A stretch of 64,000 nucleotides of DNA from Clostridium beijerinckii. Lineage in GTDB: Bacteria > Bacillota > Clostridia > Clostridiales > Clostridiaceae. Positions 28,335 to 37,752 of this stretch are shown piece after piece. Below the pieces are notes generated by a model. That model worked only from the letters and a program-made list of their open reading frames with translations. It was not told the origin of the DNA and did no database searches. How positions within the stretch are numbered: the first letter of the stretch is position 1; every line of letters starts with the position of its first letter. The DNA lies in contig CP029329.1 of assembly GCA_003129525.1 (NCBI GenBank), positions 3,532,001 through 3,596,000 of the forward strand, read 5' to 3'. The position numbers were made by a program, and so were the translations under genes.

Positions 28335-28532
28335 TTTAATCCCGCCTATCTATTATAACTTTGGATATATTATCTTTAATTTTATTAACATATCCATATA
28401 AAATTTTGGACTAAAATTTTATATACTATTCATAATTTGAGGATGATTTTGTTAAATTTTTTTAAAAATTCACAGAAATATTTCAGACTAAAATTATTTA
28501 TTCCATAAATATCTGAAAATAATATCAAATAA

Positions 28533-28581
28533 AAATAGAGGATAATTGGATACATAAATTGCATCCGATTATCCTCTATTT
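28533..28581 (-). terminator. Terminator of the lipoprotein gene
   Basis: A 19-bp stem with one G-T mismatch (28533-28551 with 28563-28581), 11-base loop, followed on the minus strand by TTTTTATTTG. It isolates the pilus-like operon from upstream transcription. The remaining bases between 28350 and 28651 hold nothing else I can identify. Confidence 0.85.
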
Positions 28582-28651
28582 AAATTAACTACAACTATAA
28601 ATTATTTCGACTCGATACATACACACATGTACGCTTTTCACGTCAAGTGTC

Positions 28652-29671
28652 TTAACTTCTATAATCTAAAAACACATAATCTATAGAATTTTTAGATACT
28701 ACGCTTATACTCCCATCTTGCGTATAAGTATAAATTTGTTCTTCATTGGTATTTTCATTATTACATCCTATAAATAAGATATTTCCATTTTCATCTATCG
28801 TTAGTCCTTTTTCTGTTTTTACTATACCCGGGAAATCAAAAACTAATCTTTTTGCTTTGTTATTCTTTAATTCATACAATGAACTGATATTATCAGAAAC
28901 TTTTCCAGTAAAATATATTTTTTCTTTATTTATAATTATATCCGAAAGTTCTTCTATATTATCTGTTAAAATCTTAACATCCTTTGTTTTCTTATCTATC
29001 ATCACTAACTTTTTATCGTTTTCTAATGTTAACTGTAAGAATACTACATTATCTAAAGTTGCCTTTATAAAGGCTAAATATCCTTCTTTAATTTTGTAAA
29101 GTAATTCTTCTTTATTTTCTTTTATGTTATATGTGAATAATCCATTCACTCCGTCATCACTGACTCCATAATACACCAAAGTATTAACATCGTACCAATC
29201 ATATAAAGTTCCTGATATTGAAACATTAGATTTAATTTCTATTTGTTTATTTCCATTTGTATCAAATACTTTTAACTTAAGACCATTGTCTTCTATAAAA
29301 TATGCTATATATCCTGCATCTTTAGATAATTTAAGTTCAGAATAAGTTAAATCCTTAATTTCAAACTTATATCCATTATTCACTACATATGGTTTACCTT
29401 CTTCAGTTGCAATATAACTAGAACTATTTTTATCATAAGCAAATACAATATTGTTGCTTTCTATTTGTTTATATTTTCCCTCTTCATAATTATATAACTT
29501 ATAAGTTCCTTCTTCGCTCTTTAATACAGATCCTGAATTCAATTTAATGTCCTCTGCTATATTAGATGCTTTTTCTTTTTCTTTTTCTTTTTCAGGCGAA
29601 CATCCTAATAAAAGCAGAGGGATCACAATGAAAACTAAAATGCTCAAATACTTTCTTTTTAATATTTTCAT
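28652..29671 (-). CDS. Secreted lipoprotein, beta-propeller-like
   Basis: A 339-aa lipoprotein of unknown function. The signal peptide ends in the lipobox LLLGC (Cys 24), so the protein should be anchored outside the membrane. Directly after the Cys comes an EKEKEKEK tract encoded by four TTTTTC hexamers (minus strand). The rest has repeating beta-strand patterns with Tyr/Asp-rich turns (for example IYFTGKVSDNISSLYEL), like DUF5050/TolB-type propellers, but I cannot name the family. It is a single gene between dapF and the pilus-like operon. Confidence 0.8.
   Translation of the reverse strand: MKILKRKYLSILVFIVIPLLLLGCSPEKEKEKEKASNIAEDIKLNSGSVLKSEEGTYKLYNYEEGKYKQIESNNIVFAYDKNSSSYIATEEGKPYVVNNGYKFEIKDLTYSELKLSKDAGYIAYFIEDNGLKLKVFDTNGNKQIEIKSNVSISGTLYDWYDVNTLVYYGVSDDGVNGLFTYNIKENKEELLYKIKEGYLAFIKATLDNVVFLQLTLENDKKLVMIDKKTKDVKILTDNIEELSDIIINKEKIYFTGKVSDNISSLYELKNNKAKRLVFDFPGIVKTEKGLTIDENGNILFIGCNNENTNEEQIYTYTQDGSISVVSKNSIDYVFLDYRS
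29570..29593 (-). repeat. Hexanucleotide tandem repeat inside the lipoprotein gene
   Basis: Four copies of TTTTTC on the plus strand encode (Glu-Lys)4 right after the lipobox Cys. Slippage would change the tract by whole dipeptides and keep the frame, so length variation of the linker between strains is likely. Confidence 0.75.
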
Positions 29672-29695
29672 TTATATTCCCTCTTATTCAATAAT

Positions 29696-29792
29696 TTTAT
29701 CTGATATCTAGCCGGGGTACCACTTGATGGTATATTCTAATCCTTGGCGTTATGTGGCTCCCCTTCAGAATATAAGTTCAACTAAATTCACC
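29696..29792 (-). repeat. IS605-end-like repeat, copy 1 (after dapF)
   Basis: Read on the minus strand it starts TGAATTTAGTTGAACTTATAT, continues with AAGGGG, a variable part that folds into small hairpins (TACCA/TGGTA within GGGG/CCCC), and ends CTAGATATCAGATAAA. Both ends match the element at 44876-44985; the middles differ. It lies about 33 bases after the dapF stop. Non-coding; resembles non-autonomous palindromic ends of IS200/IS605 elements, which is an inference. Confidence 0.5.
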
Positions 29793-29825
29793 TAGAGTGT
29801 AAAACTGCATTTAAAGAGTTGCGTT
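29793..29825 (-). terminator. Possible terminator of dapF
   Basis: GTAAAAC and GTTTTAC (about 29799-29829) can pair with a short GC extension, immediately at the dapF stop. The stem is short, partly overlaps the stop codon and lacks a clear T-tract; weak call. Confidence 0.35.
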
Positions 29826-30653
29826 TTACAAAAAAGTTTTACCTTCAAATGACACTTCTGCTGGTCCTTTCATATATACATCTTCTGCAAAAACTTCTAT
29901 AATTAATTCACCACCTGGTGCCTTAACAAAAATTTCTTTTGTCTTATCTACAAGTCCTAATTTCTTAGCTACAACTACAGCTGCTGAGCATCCAGTTCCA
30001 CAAGCAAGAGTTGCACCAGCACCTCTTTCCCAAGTATTAACTCTTATATGAGTTTCGTCAATTATCTTTACAAAATTAACATTGCTTCCTTCTTTAAATA
30101 AGTCAAGCTTTTCTATTTTAGAGCCTTCTTCTACTATATCGTATTCCCTATCTTCTTCAAAAATAATTGTATGGGGTACTCCCATAAGTACTGTAGTAAT
30201 ATTGTAAGTTTTATTATCTACAATAATTTCATGTTCTATAAGACTTTCTATATTATTTAAAGGTATATCACGTCCGTCATAAGATGGATTTCCCATATAT
30301 ACTCTTACATATTTAACTTTATCTCTTTCTAATATTATCTCAATTTCCTTAATTCCATCTCCAGTTTCAACTGAAAATTTATTGCCACTTGCAATTTTAT
30401 GCTCATATACATACTTTCCAAAACACCTTATAGCATTTCCACACATATTAGCTCTTGAACCATCTGCATTTATTATAACCATCTTAGCATTTGCTATTTC
30501 TGATTTTCTGACAATAACTAAACCATCAGCCCCGATTCCAAAATGTCTATCACAAAGTTTCTTAGCTAGTTCACATTCATCTTTAATCTCATAATTAAAA
30601 TCTTCAATAAATACGAAATCATTTCCTGCACCTTGCATTTTATAGAAATTCAT
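29826..30653 (-). CDS. dapF: Diaminopimelate epimerase
   Basis: Converts LL- to meso-diaminopimelate for lysine and for peptidoglycan, fitting the meso-DAP-type MurE encoded in this window. It has 275 aa. The two catalytic cysteines are visible in MCGNAIRCFGKY (about residue 71) and ACGTGCSAA (about residue 220). It has GGGAGG-like bases before the ATG. It stands alone, divergent from rqcH. The 222-bp divergent gap holds one imperfect hairpin (TTCTCAAT with ATTGAGAA) and nothing more. Confidence 0.97.
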   Translation of the reverse strand: MNFYKMQGAGNDFVFIEDFNYEIKDECELAKKLCDRHFGIGADGLVIVRKSEIANAKMVIINADGSRANMCGNAIRCFGKYVYEHKIASGNKFSVETGDGIKEIEIILERDKVKYVRVYMGNPSYDGRDIPLNNIESLIEHEIIVDNKTYNITTVLMGVPHTIIFEEDREYDIVEEGSKIEKLDLFKEGSNVNFVKIIDETHIRVNTWERGAGATLACGTGCSAAVVVAKKLGLVDKTKEIFVKAPGGELIIEVFAEDVYMKGPAEVSFEGKTFL

Positions 30654-30876
30654 TTAAATTCCTCCCCAAAATAGTTTAATACTTTTTTAATTTAGTTCTC
30701 AATATTTCTTCATTGAGAATTGATCATTATTTATTATCTTCTCATAATCCATGTCCTAAAACTTTTATCTTAGCTATCTATATATGCTTCTATACATTAC
30801 ATTTTGCTAATAATTGATAATTATATGACTATAATGTTATACTACTCTTAGTTACACTAAGAAAGGATGACATAAA

Positions 30877-32610
30877 ATGGCATTAGATGGTATCTACTTA
30901 TATAGTTTAGTCAATGATTTAAAAAAATCAATATTAAATTGCAGAATAGATAAAATAAATCAACCTGAAAAAGATGAAATTATTTTAACTATGAGAAAAG
31001 ATCGTAGCAACATAAAACTTTTAATTTCTGCATCTCCTAGGTTTTCCAGAATTCATATAACAAATTCAGTTAAACCAAATCCTATAAAAGCTCCTATGTA
31101 TTTAATGGTTCTTAGAAAATACATATTAGGAGGTAGAATTACAAACATTACCCAAAAAGATAGTGATAGAATTTTAATAATAGAAATTGAAAATAGAGAT
31201 GAACTAGGTTTTGATAGTGTATATTCCCTTATAATCGAAATTATGGGACGTCACTCTAACATAACTTTAGTTAGAAATAGAGACAATAAAGTTATGGAAT
31301 CCATAAAACACATTACACCTGATATAAATAGTTTTAGAGTATTATATCCTGGAGTTGATTATGTTTATCCTCCATCATCTACTAAATTAAATCCTTTTTC
31401 TACTACTTATGAAGAATTAAATTCTTTTATAAGCAATAATTCTATTATTTTTGATGCTAATTTTTATTCTAATTGTTTTACAGGAATAAGTAAACTATTA
31501 TCTAGCGATTTATATTATAACATCATTGAGTATAATAATTCACCTACAAAACACGAAATTTATGAAAAGTTTAAGAAATTTATAGATAATTTGCATGAAA
31601 GTTTCTCTTTTTATATATATACAAATAAATCGGGCATTTTTAAAGATTTTTATTGTTTAGAGTTAAATTCTTTAGAAGAAAATTTTTCATTGCTTCCATA
31701 TAGTGATCCTCACACTTTACTAGATACTTTTTATCAAAAGAAAGATAAACAAGATAGACTCCAAAATAAATCTACAGATTTACAAAAACTCATTCATACA
31801 AATATTGAAAGATGTAATAAAAAATCAAAAATACTTAATGAAACTCTAAAAGAATGTGCTGAAAAAGATTCGTTAAGAATAAAAGGAGACCTTTTAACTT
31901 CTTATATTTACACACTAAAGAAGGGCGATAGCGAATGTACTTTATTAAATTTTTATAGTGAAAATGAAGAACAATATATTAAAATTGCTTTAGATAAAAC
32001 AAAAACTCCTTCTGAAAATGTTCAGCGTTATTATAAAAAATACAATAAACTCAAAACCTCAGAAGAATATGCTAAAGTTCAGCTTGAAAAAAATATTGAA
32101 GAAACAGAATATTTAAATTCTGTTCTCACTAACATAATAAATGCTGAAAGCTATGACGAAATTGATGAAATAAAAAATGAATTAATTGAAACTAAATATA
32201 TAAGATTTAGAAAAAATAGTAAAACTTCTAATAAATCAAAAACTTCTAAGCCTCATCATTTTGTTTCTAGTGATGGGATTGATATCTATGTAGGAAAAAA
32301 CAACTTGCAAAATGATTATTTAAGTTTAAAATTTGCAAACAAAAATCACCTTTGGTTACATGCAAAAGATATTCCAGGTTCACATGTTATTGTTTGTTCT
32401 TTTGAAGTTCCAAATAAAACCCTTGAAGAAGCTGCAATAATTGCTGGATTTTATAGCAAGGGAAAAAATTCTTCGAAATTACCTATAGATTATACAAAAG
32501 TAAAAGAATTAAAAAAACCAAATGGATCAAAGCCTGGTATGGTTATTTATCATACTAACAAGTCTTTAATAATAAATCCAAGCGATTTTAATAATCTATT
32601 TAAAGATTAA
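30877..32610 (+). CDS. rqcH: RqcH / NFACT protein (ribosome quality control)
   Basis: Binds stalled 50S subunits and adds C-terminal alanine tails to mark aborted chains for decay; formerly annotated as fibronectin-binding protein FbpA. It has 577 aa: NFACT-N (about 1-190), helix-hairpin-helix region, long coiled coil (about 285-430) and the NFACT-R domain (about 450-560) with NHLWLHAKDIPGSHVIV. It has an AAAGGATG site before the ATG. It is monocistronic, converging with the methyltransferase gene at a shared terminator. Surface fibronectin binding, claimed for some relatives, is not implied by any signal peptide here. Confidence 0.95.
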   Translation: MALDGIYLYSLVNDLKKSILNCRIDKINQPEKDEIILTMRKDRSNIKLLISASPRFSRIHITNSVKPNPIKAPMYLMVLRKYILGGRITNITQKDSDRILIIEIENRDELGFDSVYSLIIEIMGRHSNITLVRNRDNKVMESIKHITPDINSFRVLYPGVDYVYPPSSTKLNPFSTTYEELNSFISNNSIIFDANFYSNCFTGISKLLSSDLYYNIIEYNNSPTKHEIYEKFKKFIDNLHESFSFYIYTNKSGIFKDFYCLELNSLEENFSLLPYSDPHTLLDTFYQKKDKQDRLQNKSTDLQKLIHTNIERCNKKSKILNETLKECAEKDSLRIKGDLLTSYIYTLKKGDSECTLLNFYSENEEQYIKIALDKTKTPSENVQRYYKKYNKLKTSEEYAKVQLEKNIEETEYLNSVLTNIINAESYDEIDEIKNELIETKYIRFRKNSKTSNKSKTSKPHHFVSSDGIDIYVGKNNLQNDYLSLKFANKNHLWLHAKDIPGSHVIVCSFEVPNKTLEEAAIIAGFYSKGKNSSKLPIDYTKVKELKKPNGSKPGMVIYHTNKSLIINPSDFNNLFKD

Positions 32611-32694
32611 TTAAACTTATAGGTGCTACAAAAGATTCTATAAATGTAGAGCCTCTACTTATTTCTTTAAAATTGAAATATAATTTTAAAACAA

Positions 32695-32734
32695 AAAAGG
32701 TGCTAACAACTTTAACAGTTATTTAGCACCTTTT
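32695..32734. terminator. Bidirectional terminator between rqcH and the methyltransferase gene
   Basis: A long stem with AAAAGGTGCTAA (32695-32706) pairing with TTAGCACCTTTT (32723-32734), extended inward by six or seven pairs with one bulge. A-rich and T-rich flanks allow function on both strands, for rqcH (plus) and the converging methyltransferase gene (minus). Confidence 0.85.
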
Positions 32735-32832
32735 CTACCAATATTCACTTACTATATTTCAACATGTAAATAAAACTTTGTAAATATGTTTTCAAATCCT
32801 TATTTATATATTTAAAGTAAATACATTATGAT

Positions 32833-33993
32833 TTAATCTAATAATTCATTTATTAATGTGTCTCCAAAATTCTTAATTTTATCATTATGAAAATATTGAT
32901 AATAATGACACATAATTTTACCATTATATAATTTTCTATTTTTAGTTGATTTTACTCCAAATACCTTTTCAAAATTCTCAAGTGATGTTAATATGTTGAA
33001 ATCCCAACTTTCTAACTTATTCTTCACCTTCCCCATATGTCTATAAAGAATATCTAATATTTCTTCTTCACCAAGTCTTTCTCCATATGGAGGATTAGAA
33101 ATTATAAATCCATGTTTTCTAGAAGTTGAAAAATCAAAAAAGTCTCTTTTTTGAAATTCTATATATTTATCAACGCCAGCCCTCTTAGAATTCTCCATTG
33201 CAAATTTAATAACATTATAATCTATGTCATATCCTATCATTTTTAGATCTTTATCTTTTTGAGACTTCTTAGCCCCTTCTCTTACAGAATTAAAATCATC
33301 TTCACTAATAGATGGCCATGTTTCACATATAAAGCTTCTATTTACTCCTGGCGCAATATTTTGAGCTATCATAGCAGCTTCAATTAATATTGTCCCTGAT
33401 CCGCAAAATGGATCTATAAGTTCAAAATCATCTCTCCATCTTGAAAGTAAAACCATTGATGCAGCTAATGTTTCTTTTATAGGTGCGATTCCAGAAAGCA
33501 CTCTATATCCTCTCTTATGTAATCCTGGACCAGTCGTATCTATTGTTAGTGTAACTGTATCTTTTAATATAGCCACTTCTATTTTATAAACAGGACCACT
33601 TTCACTAAACTGCTCTATTCCATAGCTTTCACTCATACTTGTAATAACAGCTTTTTTAACTATAGATTGACAATCTGGAACACTATGAAGTGTTGATTTA
33701 ATACTTTTCCCAACAACATGCATAACTCCATCCTTAGGAATAAGTTTACTCCACTCTACTTTTTTTGTTCCTTGGAATAGCTCTTCAAAAGATTTTGCTT
33801 CAAACTCAGCCATTTTTATAAGAACTCTATCTGCAGTTCTTAAATGAACATTAGCAATAGCTATATCCATTTCATCCCCTTCAAAGGTTACCTTTCCATT
33901 TTCAATTTTCAAATCTTCATAACCAAGCGCTCTTAATTCCTTTGCTGTTATACTCTCTATTCCAAAGGTACTTGTTGCAATTAAATCATACAT
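32833..33993 (-). CDS. THUMP-domain RNA guanine-N2 methyltransferase (RlmL/YpsC-type)
   Basis: AdoMet-dependent 23S rRNA methyltransferase. It has 386 aa from the ATG at 33993, which has GAGGAG upstream; an 8-codon TTG extension is less likely. The N-terminal ferredoxin-like and THUMP domains (about 1-160) are followed by the Rossmann methyltransferase domain (about 165-380) with the motif LIDPFCGSGTILIEAAM and catalytic ISNPPYGERLG (NPPY). The NPPY motif shows an N-methyltransferase. Target G2445 is inferred from RlmL; a different guanine is possible. Confidence 0.93.
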   Translation of the reverse strand: MYDLIATSTFGIESITAKELRALGYEDLKIENGKVTFEGDEMDIAIANVHLRTADRVLIKMAEFEAKSFEELFQGTKKVEWSKLIPKDGVMHVVGKSIKSTLHSVPDCQSIVKKAVITSMSESYGIEQFSESGPVYKIEVAILKDTVTLTIDTTGPGLHKRGYRVLSGIAPIKETLAASMVLLSRWRDDFELIDPFCGSGTILIEAAMIAQNIAPGVNRSFICETWPSISEDDFNSVREGAKKSQKDKDLKMIGYDIDYNVIKFAMENSKRAGVDKYIEFQKRDFFDFSTSRKHGFIISNPPYGERLGEEEILDILYRHMGKVKNKLESWDFNILTSLENFEKVFGVKSTKNRKLYNGKIMCHYYQYFHNDKIKNFGDTLINELLD

Positions 33994-34032
33994 AATTTTA
34001 TATTCTCCTCTGTTCAAATTAACTAGTATATT

Positions 34033-34581
34033 TTATTCATTGTCATTTGAATCATATATTTTAACTGAATCTTCTCCATCAGTTTCCATTAATGAAACTG
34101 CTACAATTTCATTTTTAGATGTAGGAATATTTTTACCTACATAATCTGCTCTAATAGGTAATTCTTTATGGCCTCTATCTATTAGAACTGCTAATTGAAT
34201 AGCTGTAGGTCTACTTACGTCTATAATAGCATCTATTGCAGCTCTTGCTGTTCTACATGTATATAAGACATCATCTATAATAACTATTTTTTTATCTTTT
34301 ATTTCAAGTCCCAAATCTAAATTTCTGACCTCTATATTCTCATTTAAAATAGTTAAATCATCTCTATATAATGTTATATCTACAGAACCAACTGGAACTT
34401 CTTTTCCTTCAATTCCTTTAATATAATTTGCAATTCTTTTTGCAAGTGGGTAGCCTCGAGTCTTAATTCCAAGCAAAACTAAATCCTCTACCCCTTTATT
34501 TCTTTCTATTATTTCATGAGAAACCCTTATTAATGTTCTATTTATAGCTTTCTCATCTAATAGAATTGCTTTTAATTTCAT
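34033..34581 (-). CDS. pyrR: Pyrimidine regulator PyrR / uracil phosphoribosyltransferase
   Basis: In Bacilli a UMP-sensing RNA-binding attenuator of pyr genes with weak uracil phosphoribosyltransferase activity. It has 182 aa. The PRPP-binding loop reads [19 protein letters not shown]; the usual residue after the Thr is Gly, here Cys, which may affect phosphoribosyltransferase activity. The basic RNA-binding region appears as [17 protein letters not shown]. It is between rluD and the methyltransferase gene. No pyr gene or visible PyrR attenuator is near, so it must act in trans. Confidence 0.95.
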   Translation of the reverse strand: MKLKAILLDEKAINRTLIRVSHEIIERNKGVEDLVLLGIKTRGYPLAKRIANYIKGIEGKEVPVGSVDITLYRDDLTILNENIEVRNLDLGLEIKDKKIVIIDDVLYTCRTARAAIDAIIDVSRPTAIQLAVLIDRGHKELPIRADYVGKNIPTSKNEIVAVSLMETDGEDSVKIYDSNDNE

Positions 34582-34687
34582 GTTATCCCTCCACTTTTAG
34601 CTGATTAATATCTTAATTACATTCTTATAAAATTATATATTTCTTTTACTACAATATTAATTTAAAGCACTTAAAAGAAAATGTAAA

Positions 34688-35605
34688 TCAAATAAGCTCA
34701 TTTCTTAATTTATCTATTATCACCTCAAAATATTCTGGTAATTCCGTAGTAAATTCAACATATTTATTTTTTGTTGGATGAACAAATCCTAAAGTCTTAG
34801 CATGTAACATTTGACCTTTTAACTTGAATCTTTGCTTTTTGAAGCCATACAGAGGATCTCCAACTAATGGAAAACCAATTGATGCCATGTGTACCCTTAT
34901 TTGATGTGTTCTACCAGTTTCTAGTATGCATTTTATTAAGGTAAAACCATTATATCTTTCTATAACTTCATAATGTGTTACTGCTCTCTTTCCATCCTCT
35001 ACAATTCCCATCTTTAATCTGTCTCTTTTATTCCTTGCAATTGGTTTATCAATAGTTCCAATTTCATTTTTAATTCTTCCTTCAACTAAAGCATAATATT
35101 CTCGTTTCATTGAATGATCTTTCAATTGTTCTGAAAGTCTGTTATGAGATTCATCATTTTTAGCAACAACTAACACACCTGATGTATCCTTATCAATTCG
35201 ATGAACTATTCCAGGTCTTATTACTCCGTTTATACTAGATAAATCAGTGCAGTGAAAAAGCAATGCATTTACTAATGTGCCATTGTAGTTACCAGGTGCA
35301 GGATGTACAACCATTCCTTGCGCTTTATTAACAACTATTACATCTTTATCTTCATATAATATATCTAAAGGTATTTCTTCTGCATCTACCTTTAATATTT
35401 CAGGTTCTTTAAATATTGCTTCAATCTCATCAAAAGCCTTTAATTTATAATTACTTTTAGGAATTTTATTATTAACCTTGATGCTATCCTTTTCAATAAG
35501 TCCTTGAATAAACGATCTTGATTTATCAACAAAAACTCCAGACAAATATTTATCAATTCTTGTTCCTTGATCTTTTTCATCAACTATAAAAACATTTTTA
35601 TCCAT
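34688..35605 (-). CDS. rluD: Pseudouridine synthase RluD-type
   Basis: Makes pseudouridines in 23S rRNA helix 69 (by analogy). It has 305 aa: S4 domain (about 12-70: TRIDKYLSGVFVDKSRSFIQ) and the RluA-type catalytic domain with GIVHRIDKDTSGV (catalytic Asp about 140) and GRTHQIRVHMASIG. It is probably cotranscribed with pyrR (106-bp gap) and diverges from motA. Confidence 0.95.
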   Translation of the reverse strand: MDKNVFIVDEKDQGTRIDKYLSGVFVDKSRSFIQGLIEKDSIKVNNKIPKSNYKLKAFDEIEAIFKEPEILKVDAEEIPLDILYEDKDVIVVNKAQGMVVHPAPGNYNGTLVNALLFHCTDLSSINGVIRPGIVHRIDKDTSGVLVVAKNDESHNRLSEQLKDHSMKREYYALVEGRIKNEIGTIDKPIARNKRDRLKMGIVEDGKRAVTHYEVIERYNGFTLIKCILETGRTHQIRVHMASIGFPLVGDPLYGFKKQRFKLKGQMLHAKTLGFVHPTKNKYVEFTTELPEYFEVIIDKLRNELI

Positions 35606-36018
35606 AAATCAATGTCCCTTTCTTTAAACGTGTTATTTCAACATTATAATATAATAAATTATAATTTACAATTGAAACCTTAATCCTAAATTATTCAAAA
35701 AATTATAAAAGTCATGCTTTTCATGGTTTGCTAATCGATTTTTAATAATTTATTTTTTATATTACACCAAAAAACCATTAAAATATTTACTGAATGTATG
35801 TACTTTTTAAGATATTTTTCTTAAATTAATAAAAAAAATGAACAAACAATTCAAGTTAATTAATAAATATACGAAAATTAACAGTGTGTATTTAAACTAC
35901 ATTTTTTCAATATGCTATCATCATCCAGTATTAGTTATTATACACTCATCTTACAAATCACCATTTAAAACTATTAGATGTACTTAAGAAAATATCAACA
36001 TATAAGGGGGAACTATTC
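35606..36018. other. Divergent intergenic region rluD-motA, nothing recognised
   Basis: A 413-bp AT-rich gap between the divergent starts of rluD and motA. I looked for a flagellar sigma-D box (TAAA, N15, GCCGATAA) before motA and found none. No long inverted repeat or reading frame with a ribosome-binding site is present. Confidence 0.5.
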
Positions 36019-36792
36019 ATGGACATTATGACAATTTTAGGTTTAGTAATTGCATTTGGATCTATAATATTAGGTTATTTATTAGCACATGGTTCATTAT
36101 TTGCGTTACTTAAATTGACATCAGGACTAATAGTTATAGGAGGAACACTTGGAGCAACTGCAGTTTCCTTTCCTTCAAAAACAATAAAAAAGATGCCAAA
36201 GGTAATAGGACTAGCTTTCAAAAAGAAGGAATTTAATTTGGGACAACATATCTCCTATTTTAAAGAAATTTCACTTAAGACTAGAAGAGATGGACTCTTA
36301 AGTCTAGAATCCGAATTATATGGTCCAGATTTAGATCCTTTTGCAAAAAAAGGACTTCAAATGGTTGTTGATGGTATAGAACCATCATCAGTAAAAAGCA
36401 TTTTAAATACAAAATTAGAGAATCTTGCTTCAAGACATGATGATTGTATTGAAATGTTTTCGGCTGCGGGTGGATATGCTCCTACTATGGGTATTGTCGG
36501 AACAGTAACAAGTTTGGTTATAGTACTTGCTAATTTAAATGACCCATCTTCAATGGGAGGTGAAATTGCTTCTGCCTTTGTGGCAACATTATATGGACTT
36601 GGTAGTGCAAATCTTTTTTGGCTTCCTATTGCTAGTAAATTAAAGGAAATTAATAAGGCAGAAATTATTGAAAAAGAAATGATTATTGAAGCAGTACTTC
36701 TCATTCAAGAAGGAGTTAATCCAAATACCTTAGTAAGTAAACTTGTTGGCTACTTGACTGAAGATGAAGCTAAACTATTAGAAGAAATTTAA
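36019..36792 (+). CDS. motA: Flagellar motor stator protein MotA
   Basis: Proton-channel stator subunit. It has 257 aa with four membrane helices (about 5-25, 32-52, 150-170, 180-205) and the cytoplasmic domain between helices 2 and 3 that contacts FliG. The conserved end of the family, GYAPTMGIVGTVTSLV, is at about 150-165. A strong AAGGGGGAA site precedes the ATG. It is the first gene of a motAB pair that stands outside any flagellar cluster in this window. Confidence 0.96.
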   Translation: MDIMTILGLVIAFGSIILGYLLAHGSLFALLKLTSGLIVIGGTLGATAVSFPSKTIKKMPKVIGLAFKKKEFNLGQHISYFKEISLKTRRDGLLSLESELYGPDLDPFAKKGLQMVVDGIEPSSVKSILNTKLENLASRHDDCIEMFSAAGGYAPTMGIVGTVTSLVIVLANLNDPSSMGGEIASAFVATLYGLGSANLFWLPIASKLKEINKAEIIEKEMIIEAVLLIQEGVNPNTLVSKLVGYLTEDEAKLLEEI

Positions 36793-36804
36793 AGAGGTAT
36801 AGAA

Positions 36805-37545
36805 ATGAAGAGAATAAAAAAGGAAAAAGATAATTCTGAGAGATGGATGCTTTCTTACTTAGATTTCATAACATTACTTATGATTTTCTTTTTAATGATG
36901 TTTGCAATCTCCACTGTTGACAATAAAAAATCTGAAGCACTTGCAAATTCATTAAAGGTGGGCTTCAATTCTGGAAATGGTGAAAATATAATAGCAATAT
37001 CTGATGATTCTAATTCTCCACCTGTAATAGTAGACGATGAAGCACTTACAGCAGCTGCTGAAGAAGAAAAATTAACTGAAGTAAAAAAGAAAGTCGATGA
37101 ACTTGTAAACAATTCCGAACTGAAAGGAAGTGTTACTACATCAATTCAAGAGAGAGGCCTTTTGATAAGTTTTAATGATAGTGTATTCTTTAATAGTGGT
37201 GAGGCCAACATTAAGTCTGACTGGCAGGGTAAATTAAACTCTATATCAAAAGTTTTGAATGGAATTGATAATTATATACGTGTTGAAGGACATACCGATA
37301 ATGTTGCCATTAACACAGACTACTTCCATTCAAATTGGCAACTTTCATCAGTAAGAGCCGCAAATGTTGTTGAGTTCTTAATTACTCAAGGTAGTGTTAG
37401 TCCTGGAAGATTATCATCTGTAGGATATGGAGAATATAGACCTATTAAAAGTAATGATACTGAAGAAGGAAAATCTTCAAATAGGCGGGTTGATATCGTA
37501 ATATTAAATACTAAGTTTAATAACTCTGAAACTTCAACACAATAA
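36805..37545 (+). CDS. motB: Flagellar motor stator protein MotB
   Basis: Stator partner of MotA that anchors to peptidoglycan. It has 246 aa: one membrane helix (about 18-38) with the channel Asp at D20 (SYLDFITLL), a plug/linker region with an acidic tract, and an OmpA-type peptidoglycan-binding domain (about 115-240) with EGHTDNVAIN and SSNRRVDIVI. It lies 12 bases after motA. Its stop codon lies in the left arm of the terminator that the insertion sequence interrupts. Confidence 0.96.
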   Translation: MKRIKKEKDNSERWMLSYLDFITLLMIFFLMMFAISTVDNKKSEALANSLKVGFNSGNGENIIAISDDSNSPPVIVDDEALTAAAEEEKLTEVKKKVDELVNNSELKGSVTTSIQERGLLISFNDSVFFNSGEANIKSDWQGKLNSISKVLNGIDNYIRVEGHTDNVAINTDYFHSNWQLSSVRAANVVEFLITQGSVSPGRLSSVGYGEYRPIKSNDTEEGKSSNRRVDIVILNTKFNNSETSTQ

Positions 37546-37572
37546 AGAGTATAAAAAAAACCACTTTCAGGT
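37541..37572 (+). terminator. Left half of the motB/divIVA terminator, split by the IS
   Basis: AATAAAGAGTATAAAAAAAACC (37541-37562) is the inverted partner of the arm at 38956-38976. Removing the IS and one copy of ACTTTCAGGT restores one long hairpin. On its own the left half cannot form a stem, so motB transcripts now run into the IS. Confidence 0.85.
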
Positions 37573-37614
37573 TTTGATGTTGCATAAAGACAAAATATTT
37601 ATAGTATAATATTT

Positions 37615-37653
37615 AAAACTCCAATCAATAACATTTTATTTGGTTGGAGTTTT
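37615..37653 (-). terminator. Terminator of the transposase gene
   Basis: AAAACTCCAA (37615-37624) pairs with TTGGAGTTTT (37644-37653), with a few more pairs inside. It follows the transposase stop by about 100 bases, inside the IS near its left end. Confidence 0.7.
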
Positions 37654-37752
37654 ACAAATTGGATCATAAATGTTTTTAAGTAATATTATGTATATAAAAT
37701 ATTATAAAGATACCCCTTGGTTTTTCAACAAAATTTTAACTTTAATAATTAG

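Noticed and set aside
28335..28651. Cyclic-di-GMP riboswitch before the pilus-like operon
   Set aside because: The gap holds only a terminator of the upstream gene and AT-rich DNA; no conserved riboswitch core was seen.
34582..34687. PyrR-type attenuator before pyrR
   Set aside because: The 106-bp gap has no antiterminator/terminator pair or PyrR-binding loop.
35606..36018. Flagellar sigma-D promoter before motA
   Set aside because: No TAAA-N15-GCCGATAA or close variant found.
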